NCBI RefSeq assembly: GCF_024346395.1
Contig: NZ_JAGQCW010000001.1
Coordinates: 868,001 to 932,000 of the forward strand
DNA from: Cyanobium sp. AMD-g
GTDB lineage: Bacteria; Cyanobacteriota; Cyanobacteriia; PCC-6307; Cyanobiaceae
DNA length: 64,000 nt
Direction: 5' to 3'
Shown here piece after piece: positions 49,439-58,230 of the stretch (within the stretch, counting starts at the first letter, position 1; each line of letters begins with the position of its first letter). The translations under genes and the position numbers were made by a program. Under the pieces are notes generated by a model. The model made no database searches, was not told the DNA's origin, and saw nothing but the letters and a program-made list of their open reading frames with translations.

Positions 49439-51106
49439 ATGACCGTCGCTTCCCCCAACGACTTCCAGGACAGTCTCCAGCCCCAGGGCTGGTTGCGCTA
49501 TTTCAGCTTCAGCCTCGACCACAAGGTGATCGGGATCCAGTATCTGGTGACCGGCTTCCTCTTTTATTTCATCGGCGGTGCCCTGGCGGGGGTGATCCGG
49601 GCCGAGCTGGCCAGCCCAATCTCCGATTTCGTCAGCCGCGAAACCTATAACGAAGTTCTCACGCTGCACGGCACCGTGATGATCTTCCTGTGGATCGTGC
49701 CGGTGGTGAATGGCGGCTTCGGCAATTACCTGATTCCCTTCTATGTGGGTGCCAGGGACATGGCCTTTCCCAGGCTCAATGCCGTGGCGTTCTGGATGAT
49801 TCCGCCGGCCGGCATTCTGCTGATCGGGAGCTATTTCATCACCGGGGCCGCCCAGTCCGGCTGGACCGCCTACCCCCCGCTGAGCCTCACCACTCCCGCC
49901 CTGGGGCAGGTTGTCTGGATCGTGAGTGTGCTGCTGCTGGGGGGCAGCTCCATCTTCGGCGGCATCAATTTCATCGCCACCGTTCTCAAGCTGCGGCGGC
50001 CAGGGCTGAAGCTGATGCAGCTGCCGATGTACTGCTGGGCGATGCTCGGCACCAGCATCCTGGTGGTGCTCTCCACCCCCGTGCTGGCCGGCACCCTGCT
50101 GCTGCTCAGCTTCGACATCGTGGCCCACACAGGCTTCTTCAACCCGGCCCTGGGTGGAAATGTGGTGGTCTACCAACACCTCTTCTGGTTCTATTCCCAC
50201 CCGGCGGTCTACATCATGGTGCTGCCGGCCTTCGGCTTGGTGAGCGAAATCCTGCCCATCCACTCCCGCAAGCCCCTGTTCGGCTACACCACGATGGTGT
50301 ACTCCATCCTGGCCATCGTCGTGCTGGGTCTGGTGGTCTGGGCGCACCACATGTTCACCAGCGGCACGCCTCCGTGGATGCGCCTGTTCTTCACGATCGC
50401 CACCTCGTTCATCGCCGTGCCGACCGGCATCAAGTTCTTCAACTGGTTGGCCACGCTCTGGGGCGGCAAGCTGGCACTGAACAGCGCCATGCTTTTTTCC
50501 TGCGCCTTCATCGTCAATTTCGTGTTCGGTGGGATCACCGGAGTAGCCCTGGCCCAGGTTCCCTTCGACATCCACGTCCACGACACCTATTTCGTGGTCG
50601 GCCACTTCCATTACATCGTCTATGGCGGCACGGTGTTCGTGATTTTCGCCTCCATCTACCACTGGTATCCGAAGTTCACCGGACGGATGCTCAATGAGGA
50701 TCTGGGTCGCCTGCACTTTCTGCTCACCTTCGTGGGCTTCAACCTCTGTTTCGCCCCCCAGCACTGGCTGGGCCTGAACGGCATGCCCCGCCGGGTGGCC
50801 GAGTACGACCCCAGCTTCACCACCCTCAACCAGATCAGCAGTGTGGGGGCCTTGCTTATGGCCATCAGCAGCCTGCCCTTCCTCTACAACGTCCTGGTTA
50901 GCGCCTTCAAGGGCCAGGTGGCCGGCGACAACCCCTGGAACGCCCTCACCCCTGAGTGGCTCACCTCCTCACCGCCGCCGGTGGAGAACTGGATCGGTGC
51001 AGCGCCTCTGGTGGAACACCCCTACGGTTACGGCGTTGACGAAGACGCCCTGAGTGTGGAGGCCGCCACCGGCAGGGACCTCTGGAGCGGCACCGGTCGC
51101 CGCTGA
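49439..51106 (+). CDS. ctaD: Cytochrome c oxidase subunit I (A2-type heme-copper oxidase)
   Basis: 555 residues, 12 helices. LTLHGTVMIF holds a low-spin heme His. YSHPAVY (252-258) holds CuB His254 and the cross-linked Tyr258, WAHHMFTSG the two further CuB histidines, and FVVGHFHYIVYGG the heme a and a3 ligands. The YSHP form, lacking the Glu of A1 enzymes, marks subfamily A2. It is the terminal O2 reductase, and proton pumping is expected. Confidence 0.97.
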   Translation: MTVASPNDFQDSLQPQGWLRYFSFSLDHKVIGIQYLVTGFLFYFIGGALAGVIRAELASPISDFVSRETYNEVLTLHGTVMIFLWIVPVVNGGFGNYLIPFYVGARDMAFPRLNAVAFWMIPPAGILLIGSYFITGAAQSGWTAYPPLSLTTPALGQVVWIVSVLLLGGSSIFGGINFIATVLKLRRPGLKLMQLPMYCWAMLGTSILVVLSTPVLAGTLLLLSFDIVAHTGFFNPALGGNVVVYQHLFWFYSHPAVYIMVLPAFGLVSEILPIHSRKPLFGYTTMVYSILAIVVLGLVVWAHHMFTSGTPPWMRLFFTIATSFIAVPTGIKFFNWLATLWGGKLALNSAMLFSCAFIVNFVFGGITGVALAQVPFDIHVHDTYFVVGHFHYIVYGGTVFVIFASIYHWYPKFTGRMLNEDLGRLHFLLTFVGFNLCFAPQHWLGLNGMPRRVAEYDPSFTTLNQISSVGALLMAISSLPFLYNVLVSAFKGQVAGDNPWNALTPEWLTSSPPPVENWIGAAPLVEHPYGYGVDEDALSVEAATGRDLWSGTGRR

Positions 51107-51151
51107 TCACCCCACCGCTTTTTCCATCCTGCCTCCTTCGTCCCTCGAGCC

Positions 51152-51754
51152 ATGACCAGCCTCGCCACCAGCACCAGTGCCACCGAAGCGGTCACCGCCG
51201 AGGCCCATGAGGGCCATGCGGATCTGAGGCTTTTCGGCCTGGCCACCTTCCTGGTGGCCGACGGCATGACCTTCGCCGGCTTCTTCGCCGCCTATCTCAC
51301 CTTCCGTGCGGTGAACCCACTGCCGGCGGGATCCACCTACGAACTGGAACTGCTGCTGCCCTCGATCAACACCATGCTGCTGCTGGTGAGCAGTTACACC
51401 TTCCACCGCTCCGGCCGCAATCTGCTCCTGGGCCAGATGGGCCCCTGCCGCGCCTGGCTGCTGCTCACCGCCGGCCTCGGAGCCGCCTTCCTGGCCGGGC
51501 AGATGGTGGAGTACTTCACCCTGCCCTTCGGCCTGACCGACAACCTGTTCGCCAGCACGTTCTATGCCCTGACGGGCTTTCACGGGCTGCACGTCACCCT
51601 CGGGGTGATCTGCATCCTGCTGGTCTGGTTCCAGACCCGCAATGGCGGTCGTGTCACCAGCGCCGCCCCCTTCGGCCTGGAGGCTGCCGAGCTCTACTGG
51701 CACTTCGTCGACGGCATCTGGGTGGTCCTTTACGGGATTCTTTATCTGCTCTGA
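51152..51754 (+). CDS. ctaE: Cytochrome c oxidase subunit III
   Basis: 200 residues, five helices, the short bacterial form. LFGLATFLVADGMTFAGFFAAYL at the start and FYALTGFHGLHVTLGV plus LYWHFVDGIWVVLY near the end are conserved. It stabilises proton uptake in subunit I. Last gene of ctaCDE; 45 bases after ctaD. Confidence 0.95.
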   Translation: MTSLATSTSATEAVTAEAHEGHADLRLFGLATFLVADGMTFAGFFAAYLTFRAVNPLPAGSTYELELLLPSINTMLLLVSSYTFHRSGRNLLLGQMGPCRAWLLLTAGLGAAFLAGQMVEYFTLPFGLTDNLFASTFYALTGFHGLHVTLGVICILLVWFQTRNGGRVTSAAPFGLEAAELYWHFVDGIWVVLYGILYLL

Positions 51755-51765
51755 TTCCCTGACTG

Positions 51766-51795
51766 TTGCCTGTTCAGCACAGCGATCGGCACAAT
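51766..51795 (+). promoter_or_regulatory. Candidate promoter of the cyAbrB gene
   Basis: TTGCCT, 18 bases, CACAAT, ending 29 bases before the ATG. Four of six matches in each hexamer. Confidence 0.35.
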
Positions 51796-51824
51796 CGTTT
51801 CAGAAGTCTGCGTCTGACCGGCTG

Positions 51825-52253
51825 ATGGGTGCCCAGAAAGGACCAGCCAATGAGGACAACTCAGCCGCAACCGTGATGCTGGAGGGCCAGGCCCTGCTGG
51901 ACAAGGCCCGCTCCCTCAGCAACCGCCCTGAGGACCAGATCGCCCGGGCCTGCGGTTATGTCGGGCCGAGCGGCAGGGTGCTCAAAAAGAACTTTTACCG
52001 GGCCCTGGTGGCAGCCAAGGGCTACACACTGCCCTCGGGTGGGCCCAGCGCCAGCGGTGCCAGTGGGCTCAGCAAGGGACGTCAGGCCGAGTTCCGCACC
52101 CGCGTGCACGGCAACGGCAACCTGCTGATCGGTCAGGCCTACACGCGGCGCATGGGCCTGGAACCGGGTCAGGAGTTCAGGATTGAGATCCACAAGGAAA
52201 CCGGTTCGATCTGGCTGCTGCCCCTTGATGGGGCGGGAAACGCCCTCCCCTGA
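51825..52253 (+). CDS. cyAbrB-type transcriptional regulator
   Basis: 142 residues from ATG 51825. The N-terminal helical part (LEGQALLDKARSLSNRPEDQIARACGYV) and the C-terminal AbrB-like beta domain (VHGNGNLLIGQAYTRRMGLEPG) are the cyanobacterial cyAbrB layout, with DNA binding at the C-terminus, unlike Bacillus AbrB. These proteins act globally on nitrogen and carbon genes. It has its own candidate promoter after ctaE. Confidence 0.88.
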   Translation: MGAQKGPANEDNSAATVMLEGQALLDKARSLSNRPEDQIARACGYVGPSGRVLKKNFYRALVAAKGYTLPSGGPSASGASGLSKGRQAEFRTRVHGNGNLLIGQAYTRRMGLEPGQEFRIEIHKETGSIWLLPLDGAGNALP

Positions 52254-52264
52254 GCCGGTCGCCG

Positions 52265-52855
52265 TCAGTCCGCTTCCGGGTGAAAGCTGGCGCTGAAGCG
52301 CAGCAGGTCGATGCCGCTGAACAGGAAACTGATCCCCACCAGGGTTCCCACCACCCAGAGCAGGCTCCAGAACTTGAGTGTGAGGATGACCAGCCCCAGG
52401 GCCAGCGTCACCAGGCCGTTCACCAGACCCCAGCGCCAGCCGGCGATCTGCCGATGGGAGGTGGCGACCAGCACCTCCACCACCCCCTCCACCACGAACA
52501 CCACGCCGATGGCCAGGGCCAGTCCGGCCATCGGAATCGCCGCCGCCGCCGGACCGGAGGCCATCTGCTGGATCATCCACACCCCCAGGATCAGGAACAG
52601 GGTGGCGGTCACGAGGCGCCAGAAGGTGATGGCCTTGCTCAGCCCCGGAGAGCGCAGCATGGAGCTGATCCAGCCCACCAGGCCTCCCACCAGGAAGGCG
52701 ATGGCCACCACGGCGGTGACCCACTTGGAGGCCACCACGGGGAACACGAGGGCCAGCACCCCCAGCACCAGGAGCAACACTCCCTCCGCCAGGGTGAAGG
52801 CGCGCAGGGCCGACCCCATGGCCTGGCGGGAGGAGGGAGCCTCGGGTATCAGCAT
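52265..52855 (-). CDS. HdeD-family membrane protein
   Basis: 196 residues from ATG 52855 (or the ATG 12 codons in). Six membrane helices in three pairs, each with the repeated G-x-x-L-x-x-x-G pattern of HdeD (GVLLLVLGVLALVFPVV; LALAIGVVFVVEGVVEVLVA; GLVNGLVTLALGLVILT). The role is unknown outside E. coli acid resistance. It is convergent with cyAbrB, 11 bases between stops. Confidence 0.82.
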   Translation of the reverse strand: MLIPEAPSSRQAMGSALRAFTLAEGVLLLVLGVLALVFPVVASKWVTAVVAIAFLVGGLVGWISSMLRSPGLSKAITFWRLVTATLFLILGVWMIQQMASGPAAAAIPMAGLALAIGVVFVVEGVVEVLVATSHRQIAGWRWGLVNGLVTLALGLVILTLKFWSLLWVVGTLVGISFLFSGIDLLRFSASFHPEAD

Positions 52856-52937
52856 CTGTGCCGTTGACGCTGTCTTCAGCGTGACAAAAGAGCCAGCCGC
52901 TGACAACGGGCGTTGACGACTCGCAGCATCCGCCGGG

Positions 52938-53579
52938 CTAACCCCAGCCGTGCTCGGCCAGCCAGGCGGAGGAGAGCGTCGCCTCCGGCGCGGCCGTTGC
53001 AGCTGGCCGCAGCAGCTGTTCGGTGTACTTCGCGAGCAGATCGGCCTCCAGGTTGACCTTCTCACCCACCCGGCGCCCCGCCAGGGTGGTGGCGCTCCAG
53101 GTGGTGGGAATCACGGCGATCCAGAAGCGGCTGCCATCGGCCACGCAGCCGGCCACCGTCAGGCTGATGCCATCCAGCGCCACGCTCGCCTTCTCGCACA
53201 CATAGCGGCCGTAGGCGGGATCCTGCCAGGCCACCTCCAGCCGCCAGGAGTCCGGCTGCCGCTGGATGGCCGTGATCTCCCCGAGGCCATCGACGTGACC
53301 GCTGACCAGGTGGCCGCCGAGGCGGTCGACCAGGCGCAGGGCCGGCTCCAGGTTCACCCAGCCGCCGCCCGCGGCCCGCTCGGCCAGGGTGCTGCGACCC
53401 AGGGTCTCCTCGCTGACATCGGCCCGGAAGCCATCGGCGAACAGCTCGGCCACCGTCAGGCAGACCCCGTCGACGGCCACGCTGTCCCCCAGAGCCAGGG
53501 GGCCGAGATCGGTGCGCACCCGCACACCGGCCGGACTCCGCTCCAGCCTGCCGATGGTCTGCACCAGTCCGGTGAACAT
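52938..53579 (-). CDS. ribE: Riboflavin synthase, alpha subunit
   Basis: 213 residues from ATG 53579 (MFTGLVQTIGRLE). Two lumazine-binding repeats, each with a GDSVAVDGVCLTV / KASVALDGISLTV block (about 34 and 130), and HLVSGHVDGLGEI between. It dismutates 6,7-dimethyl-8-ribityllumazine to riboflavin. It is divergent from the DUF151 gene with a 68-base gap. Confidence 0.95.
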   Translation of the reverse strand: MFTGLVQTIGRLERSPAGVRVRTDLGPLALGDSVAVDGVCLTVAELFADGFRADVSEETLGRSTLAERAAGGGWVNLEPALRLVDRLGGHLVSGHVDGLGEITAIQRQPDSWRLEVAWQDPAYGRYVCEKASVALDGISLTVAGCVADGSRFWIAVIPTTWSATTLAGRRVGEKVNLEADLLAKYTEQLLRPAATAAPEATLSSAWLAEHGWG

Positions 53580-53647
53580 CCCTGAGACGGCGGCACTGGC
53601 CATAATCGTTTCACGGGAACCATCACGTGTGAGGAGCGGGCCCGACC

Positions 53648-54208
53648 ATGGTTGAAATGCGTGTCGCCGGGATCGCCCTGGATGCGGCCAGCCGAAGCCC
53701 GATCGTCCTGCTGCGGGACCCTGCCGGCCGCAGGCAGGTGCCGATCTGGATCGACCAGGCCCAGGCGCAGAACATCCTCTCGGGCCTGAACAAGGAACGG
53801 CCGCCCAGGCCCCTCAGCCACGACCTGATGGCCACCCTGCTCGAGGCCGGCGGCCTGCATCTGGAGCGGGTGATCATCCATGCGATCGAGGACAACACCT
53901 TCCGGGCGGTGCTCAAGCTTCAGGACGGCAGCGAAGGTGGCATCGAGCTGGACGCCAGGCCCAGCGATGCCATCGCCCTGGCCCTGCGCACCGACAGCGG
54001 CATCTGGATGCTGGAGGAGGTGGTGGCCGATGCCTCGATCCCAGTCGACGCGGAGGCGGATGCCGAAGACCAGGAGGATTTCCGCCGCTTTCTCGACCGC
54101 ACCAGCCCGGCCGACCTGATCCGCCACATCGGCCGAACGGTCGCCGAGTCCGATCCCGGCCCGGATGAAGCCCCAGAGACCCCGGAGGAGGGCGGCCCTG
54201 GCGCCTGA
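53648..54208 (+). CDS. Bifunctional nuclease family protein (DUF151)
   Basis: 186 residues. The core MRVAGIALDAASRSPIVLL, IWIDQAQAQNI, and ELDARPSDAIALALR match the BFN/DUF151 family, for which DNase and RNase activity was shown in a plant homologue. An acidic, probably disordered tail (about 155-186) follows. Its last 44 bases overlap the start of the aldo/keto reductase. Confidence 0.88.
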   Translation: MVEMRVAGIALDAASRSPIVLLRDPAGRRQVPIWIDQAQAQNILSGLNKERPPRPLSHDLMATLLEAGGLHLERVIIHAIEDNTFRAVLKLQDGSEGGIELDARPSDAIALALRTDSGIWMLEEVVADASIPVDAEADAEDQEDFRRFLDRTSPADLIRHIGRTVAESDPGPDEAPETPEEGGPGA

Positions 54209-55373
54209 CCCCCAGGCCCCGCCCCTGCCGGCGGCACGGCGACCGTTTGGCCGCGGCAGGCCGGTGTCAACGTTCACCCTCGGCACGATGCGGGCTCTGG
54301 ACTCCCCGGAGGCCACCGACGCCGTGCTGGTGGCGGCCCTGGCGGCCGGGATCAACCACATCGAAACCGCCCCCGCCTATGGCCCGGCCGAGGCCTTCCT
54401 CGGACGGGCCCTGCATCGGCTGGGGGAGCGGGATCCGGCCGGCCTCTCCGCCCTGGTGCTCACCAGCAAGCTGCTGCCGGGTCCGGGCCTCGATGAGGGC
54501 CGCAGCCAGCTGCGGGCCTGCCTGCAACGGCTGGGGATCAAACGGCTCGACAACCTGGCGGTGCACGGCCTCAACCGGCCGGAGCATCTGGACTGGGCCC
54601 TGTCAGGGCCAGGTGCCGAGCTGCTGGCCTGGGCCACCGGCGAGGGGCTGGTGGGCCAGGTGGGCTTCAGCAGCCACGGCGACACGGACCTGATCGAATC
54701 GGCCCTGGGCAGCGGCCGCTTCAGCTTCTGCAGCCTGCACCTGCATCTGTTCGACCAGGAACGGCTGCCCCTGGCCCGCCAGGCCCTGGCGGCAGGCCTC
54801 GGCGTGATGGCCATTTCCCCGGCCGACAAGGGCGGCCGTCTCTATGCCCCCCCCGACGAGCTGATGGCCGACTGCGCCCCCTTCGCGCCGCTGGAGCTCG
54901 CCTACCGCTTCCTGCTGGCCGAAGGGATCAGCACGCTCACCCTGGGGGCCGCCCGGCCGGAGGACCTGGCCTGGGCGGTTCGCCTGGGCGCCGCCGCCGC
55001 TGTCCTCAGTGCCCCCGAACGCCAGGCGCTCGCGGCGACGCTGGCACGCCTGGAGGCGGCCGGGAGGGAACGCCTCGGAGCCGACCGCTGCGGCCAGTGC
55101 CGCCAGTGCCTGCCCTGCCCCAACGCCGTTCCGATCCCCGCCCTGCTGCGGCTGCGCAACCTGGCGGTGGGCCATGGCATGGAGCCGTTTGCGAGCGAGC
55201 GCTACAACCTCATCGGCCGGGCCGGCCACTGGTGGGAGCAGGTCGATGCCTCCGCCTGCGGCCGCTGCGGCGCCTGCCTGCCCCGCTGCCCGCTCCAGCT
55301 GCCGATCCCCGATCTGCTGGCCGACACCCACCGGCGGCTGGCCGCCGCGCCACGCCGCCGCCTGTGGAGCTGA
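54165..55373 (+). CDS. Aldo/keto reductase with C-terminal ferredoxin-like cysteines
   Basis: 402 residues. AKR barrel at about 35-300 (LGTMRALDSPEATD, HIETAPAYG with the catalytic Asp/Tyr region altered, VGFSSHG). Then two four-Cys motifs: CGQCRQCLPC (Cys309/312/315/318) and CGRCGACLPRC (Cys365/368/371/375), room for up to two [4Fe-4S] clusters. This is the Fe-S AKR group of unknown substrate. The Arg-rich 5' end lies inside the DUF151 gene, so a later start is possible. Confidence 0.85.
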   Translation: MKPQRPRRRAALAPDPQAPPLPAARRPFGRGRPVSTFTLGTMRALDSPEATDAVLVAALAAGINHIETAPAYGPAEAFLGRALHRLGERDPAGLSALVLTSKLLPGPGLDEGRSQLRACLQRLGIKRLDNLAVHGLNRPEHLDWALSGPGAELLAWATGEGLVGQVGFSSHGDTDLIESALGSGRFSFCSLHLHLFDQERLPLARQALAAGLGVMAISPADKGGRLYAPPDELMADCAPFAPLELAYRFLLAEGISTLTLGAARPEDLAWAVRLGAAAAVLSAPERQALAATLARLEAAGRERLGADRCGQCRQCLPCPNAVPIPALLRLRNLAVGHGMEPFASERYNLIGRAGHWWEQVDASACGRCGACLPRCPLQLPIPDLLADTHRRLAAAPRRRLWS

Positions 55374-55389
55374 GGCTCTGAAGACCGCT

Positions 55390-56412
55390 TCAAGCGCCCT
55401 GGGCAGGGGCGGCGCCATCCCACAGCTGCTGCAGCCTGCGGCGCTCGGCGGCCGCCATCGGCGTCAGGCTGAAGCAGCGCTCCAGCACCGGCTGGGGGGG
55501 CAGCAGCAGGGCGGCGACCGCCGCCGGGAAATCGGCCAGGGCCCGCTGCAGCTGGTCCCTGGGCAGGGGCGGCACCCAGCCCCCCGCCAGCAGGGCCGGC
55601 AGCAGGGGGGGCTCCAGCGCCTCCCCCAGCCACTCCAGGGGCGGCTCCGGATGGGGACCGGCCGGTCGCAGCAGCAGATTCCAGCTCAGGGGAGAGCCGC
55701 TCTCGGGCAGCAGCACCTGCAGCCGGGGATCGCGGCGCAGCAAGCCCACCACCCGCTGGCGGGGCAGCACGGCGGCTTCGGCTTCGCCGGTGAGCAGCAG
55801 GCTCAGGCCATCCCGTTCGTCGTAGGCCAGGGCTGAGCGCCGCAGTCGCCGCAGCCGTTCCGGGTCCTCCCCCACCAAGGCGAACGTCACCCGGGGGGAG
55901 GAGGGCAGCACCAGGCGCCCGGCCAGGCTGGGGTCAAGCAGCAGATCCCAGCCCTCGGACCGGCGCCGGGCCAGGTCGGGCCGGCTGCGCAGCACCAGCA
56001 CCCAGGGGCCGTAGGACCAGGGGAAGGCCAGGGGGCCGCCACCGGGTGGACCATGGAGCCGGGCCAGAGGGGCCGCCATCGGCTCGAGCCGCTCGACCAG
56101 GGCCGGGGTGCCGATGGGCTGCAAGTTGTCGGGCCTGAGCTCGCCGGCCCAGCCATCGCTGAGCTGCACCAGGCCCGTCAGGGGAGCGGCCGCCCGGGCC
56201 AGCACCTGGGCAGGATCCTCCAGGAGCTGGCTGCGCCAGGGCTTGGGCAGGCGGCGGACCCAGGCGGCGGGCAGATCGCCCCGGCTGCCCAGCAGCAGGG
56301 GCTCCTGGCGGTCGCAACCGGCCAGCAGGGTAAGCGCGGAGGCGGCACCGAGACGCAGCAGGGTGCGGCGGCTGAGGCCCGGGGATGGTGGTGGGGGGAA
56401 GGGGGCGCCCAT
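55390..56412 (-). CDS. Extracellular solute-binding lipoprotein, PotD-like
   Basis: 340 residues. Leader SRRTLLRLGAASALTLLAGC has both a twin-Arg pair (15-16) and a lipobox with Cys33, so Tat export followed by lipidation is likely. The rest looks like a type II periplasmic binding protein (YGPWVLVLRSRPDLAR, LPSSPRVTFALVGEDP, GEAEAAVLPRQRVVG). No permease or ATPase is adjacent. It begins immediately after the cobT-like stop, so it belongs to that operon. Confidence 0.7.
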   Translation of the reverse strand: MGAPFPPPPSPGLSRRTLLRLGAASALTLLAGCDRQEPLLLGSRGDLPAAWVRRLPKPWRSQLLEDPAQVLARAAAPLTGLVQLSDGWAGELRPDNLQPIGTPALVERLEPMAAPLARLHGPPGGGPLAFPWSYGPWVLVLRSRPDLARRRSEGWDLLLDPSLAGRLVLPSSPRVTFALVGEDPERLRRLRRSALAYDERDGLSLLLTGEAEAAVLPRQRVVGLLRRDPRLQVLLPESGSPLSWNLLLRPAGPHPEPPLEWLGEALEPPLLPALLAGGWVPPLPRDQLQRALADFPAAVAALLLPPQPVLERCFSLTPMAAAERRRLQQLWDGAAPAQGA

Positions 56413-57573
56413 TCAGCGGACCGTAGGCGGCGGCGGCCCCAGCAGCGTGGCGCAGGCCTGGTCGCAGAGGTGGGCCAGGGCCGGGCTGGAGCGGCCGCTG
56501 AGCTGCCACAGCAGGGCCAGCCCGCCCGCCCCCACCCCCTCCTTGACGTAGCCCCGCTCGTAGGCCGCCAGGGCCGGATGGCAGGGATCGGTGAAGCGCA
56601 GGTCGGCCGCGAAGGCCAGGGGCTCCACCCCCCAGCGCTCACCGATGCGGCGCAGCAGCAGGGCCAGATCGCTGCCCGCCTCGTCGGCCACCCAGGCGGT
56701 GGTCCCCAGGGCGGTGCAGGCGGCGATCGCGGATCGCAGGGAAGGGGGTGCCAGGGCCAGGGCCAGGGCCAGCACCGCCGCCATCTGGCTGCCGCCGGCC
56801 AGCAGCACTGGCCTGCCATCAGCGGCGGCGGCCAGCACCATGGCGGCAGCCAGGGGCTGCATCGGATCCCCGAGGGCAGCGGCCACCCGTGCCCCAGCGG
56901 CCCCATCCCCTGCCACGGCGTCCTCCAGGCCCGCTGCCCGCAGCCCCCGTTCCACCAGCGCCCCCTTGCGGCCATGGTCAGGGTGGCGCAGGCTGCCGCT
57001 CACCAGCCCGTGGGCCTCTACCCCCAGCCCCACCAGCACGGCCAGGGCGGTACTGGTGCCCCCGGGAACACATTCCGCCAGCAGCAGGGGGCGCCCGGGG
57101 GAGAGGCGCTCGCCCCAGCGGCGGCCCAGGGCCAGCAGGGCCTCCAGCCGCCCCGGATCGAGGGCCTGGCCGCCGCTGAGGCAGCGGGCCGGGCCGCCCC
57201 CGGCCAGCCCCGGCAGCCGCAGGTGGGCCACCGACGGAGCCACCGGGCAGCCCAGGTCGGCCACCTGGGGGTCCAGGGCCAACTCCCGCAGCACCACATG
57301 GCTGATCAGGGCGGGAGACACCCCGGCCGGCAGGGGCGGCAGGGCATGGGGACGCTCCCCGGCGGGGCCGAGCACCAGCAGTTCGGCATCAGCCGCCGCC
57401 GTGCGGAGACGGGAGCTGGGGGTGGCTCCGGCGGCGGAGATGCCGGGAACGGCGGCGGTGTCGGTGGCCGCCAGAAGCACCAGCACCTCGCTGTGGCACC
57501 AGCCCTGCCGCCAGGGTCCGCACCAGCGGTCGGCGGCAACCGCGGAACCGCAGATCCGCCGCAACGGGCTCAA
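56413..57573 (-). CDS. CobT-like nicotinate-nucleotide:base phosphoribosyltransferase
   Basis: 386 residues if started at TTG 57573, which overlaps the DUF2232 stop (TTGA); TTG 57564 is an alternative and no ATG/GTG fits. GISAAGATPSSRLRTAAADAE, LAECVPGGTSTALAVL and the C-terminal YVKEGVGAGG (catalytic Glu) match the cyanobacterial CobT group (TIGR00303-like). It should activate the lower-ligand base of cobamides. Confidence 0.82.
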   Translation of the reverse strand: MSPLRRICGSAVAADRWCGPWRQGWCHSEVLVLLAATDTAAVPGISAAGATPSSRLRTAAADAELLVLGPAGERPHALPPLPAGVSPALISHVVLRELALDPQVADLGCPVAPSVAHLRLPGLAGGGPARCLSGGQALDPGRLEALLALGRRWGERLSPGRPLLLAECVPGGTSTALAVLVGLGVEAHGLVSGSLRHPDHGRKGALVERGLRAAGLEDAVAGDGAAGARVAAALGDPMQPLAAAMVLAAAADGRPVLLAGGSQMAAVLALALALAPPSLRSAIAACTALGTTAWVADEAGSDLALLLRRIGERWGVEPLAFAADLRFTDPCHPALAAYERGYVKEGVGAGGLALLWQLSGRSSPALAHLCDQACATLLGPPPPTVR

Positions 57574-58226
57574 AGGGGGTCGAGGGCCACCAGACCGCGC
57601 AGGGCGGGCGGCGGTTCGCTGATCGGCAGATCGAGCCTTGGGAAGATCCAATAGGCCACGGCATGCAGGGCCAACACCACGATCAGGTTCTGCAGCAGCA
57701 CCAGCAGCAGGGCCGCGACCTGCACCTGGGCCAGGTCGAAGCCTCCGGCCAGGCCCACCACCCCCGCCAGTCGGTCGAGCAGGTTGGCGGCTGCGGTGGT
57801 GATCACCACCCAGAGGTTCTCGCCGACCAGCACCGAGAGCACCGCCACCCGCACCAGGAAGCCGCCGGCCCCGATCAGGGCGCCAACCCCCAGGGTGAGC
57901 CACCAACTGCTGCGGCGCCGCCAGCCCCAGCCCAGCCAGAGGGAGAGCAGGCCGTAGGGGAACAGCACCAGGGGGCCGCGGATCGGCCCCATCAGCGCCA
58001 CCAGCAGCAGGGCCGTCACCGTCACCCCCTCCAGGGCGCAGCGCCAGCCGTGGCGCAACTGCAGCAGGGCCAGGGGCAGGGGCAAGGCAAGGCGGAACAG
58101 GGGACTGCCCACCGGCAGGTAGTAGAGCGCCACCCACAACAGGGCGGTGGAGGCCGCCAGGTAGGCGGTGTCCATCAGCTGGCGCGCCTGGCGAGGGCTC
58201 AGCTGCCGCCGGGAGGGAGGGGTCAT
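57570..58226 (-). CDS. DUF2232 (YybS-like) membrane protein
   Basis: 218 residues with six to seven hydrophobic helices. The N-terminal RQLMDTAYLAASTALLWVAL, the middle RHGWRCALEGVTVTALLLVALMGPIRGP and the last helix pair fit the DUF2232 family. Function unknown. It lies between a lipoprotein gene and the cobT-like gene with one-codon spacing or overlap, so it may serve cofactor or envelope functions. Confidence 0.75.
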   Translation of the reverse strand: MTPPSRRQLSPRQARQLMDTAYLAASTALLWVALYYLPVGSPLFRLALPLPLALLQLRHGWRCALEGVTVTALLLVALMGPIRGPLVLFPYGLLSLWLGWGWRRRSSWWLTLGVGALIGAGGFLVRVAVLSVLVGENLWVVITTAAANLLDRLAGVVGLAGGFDLAQVQVAALLLVLLQNLIVVLALHAVAYWIFPRLDLPISEPPPALRGLVALDPL

Positions 58227-58230
58227 CGGC

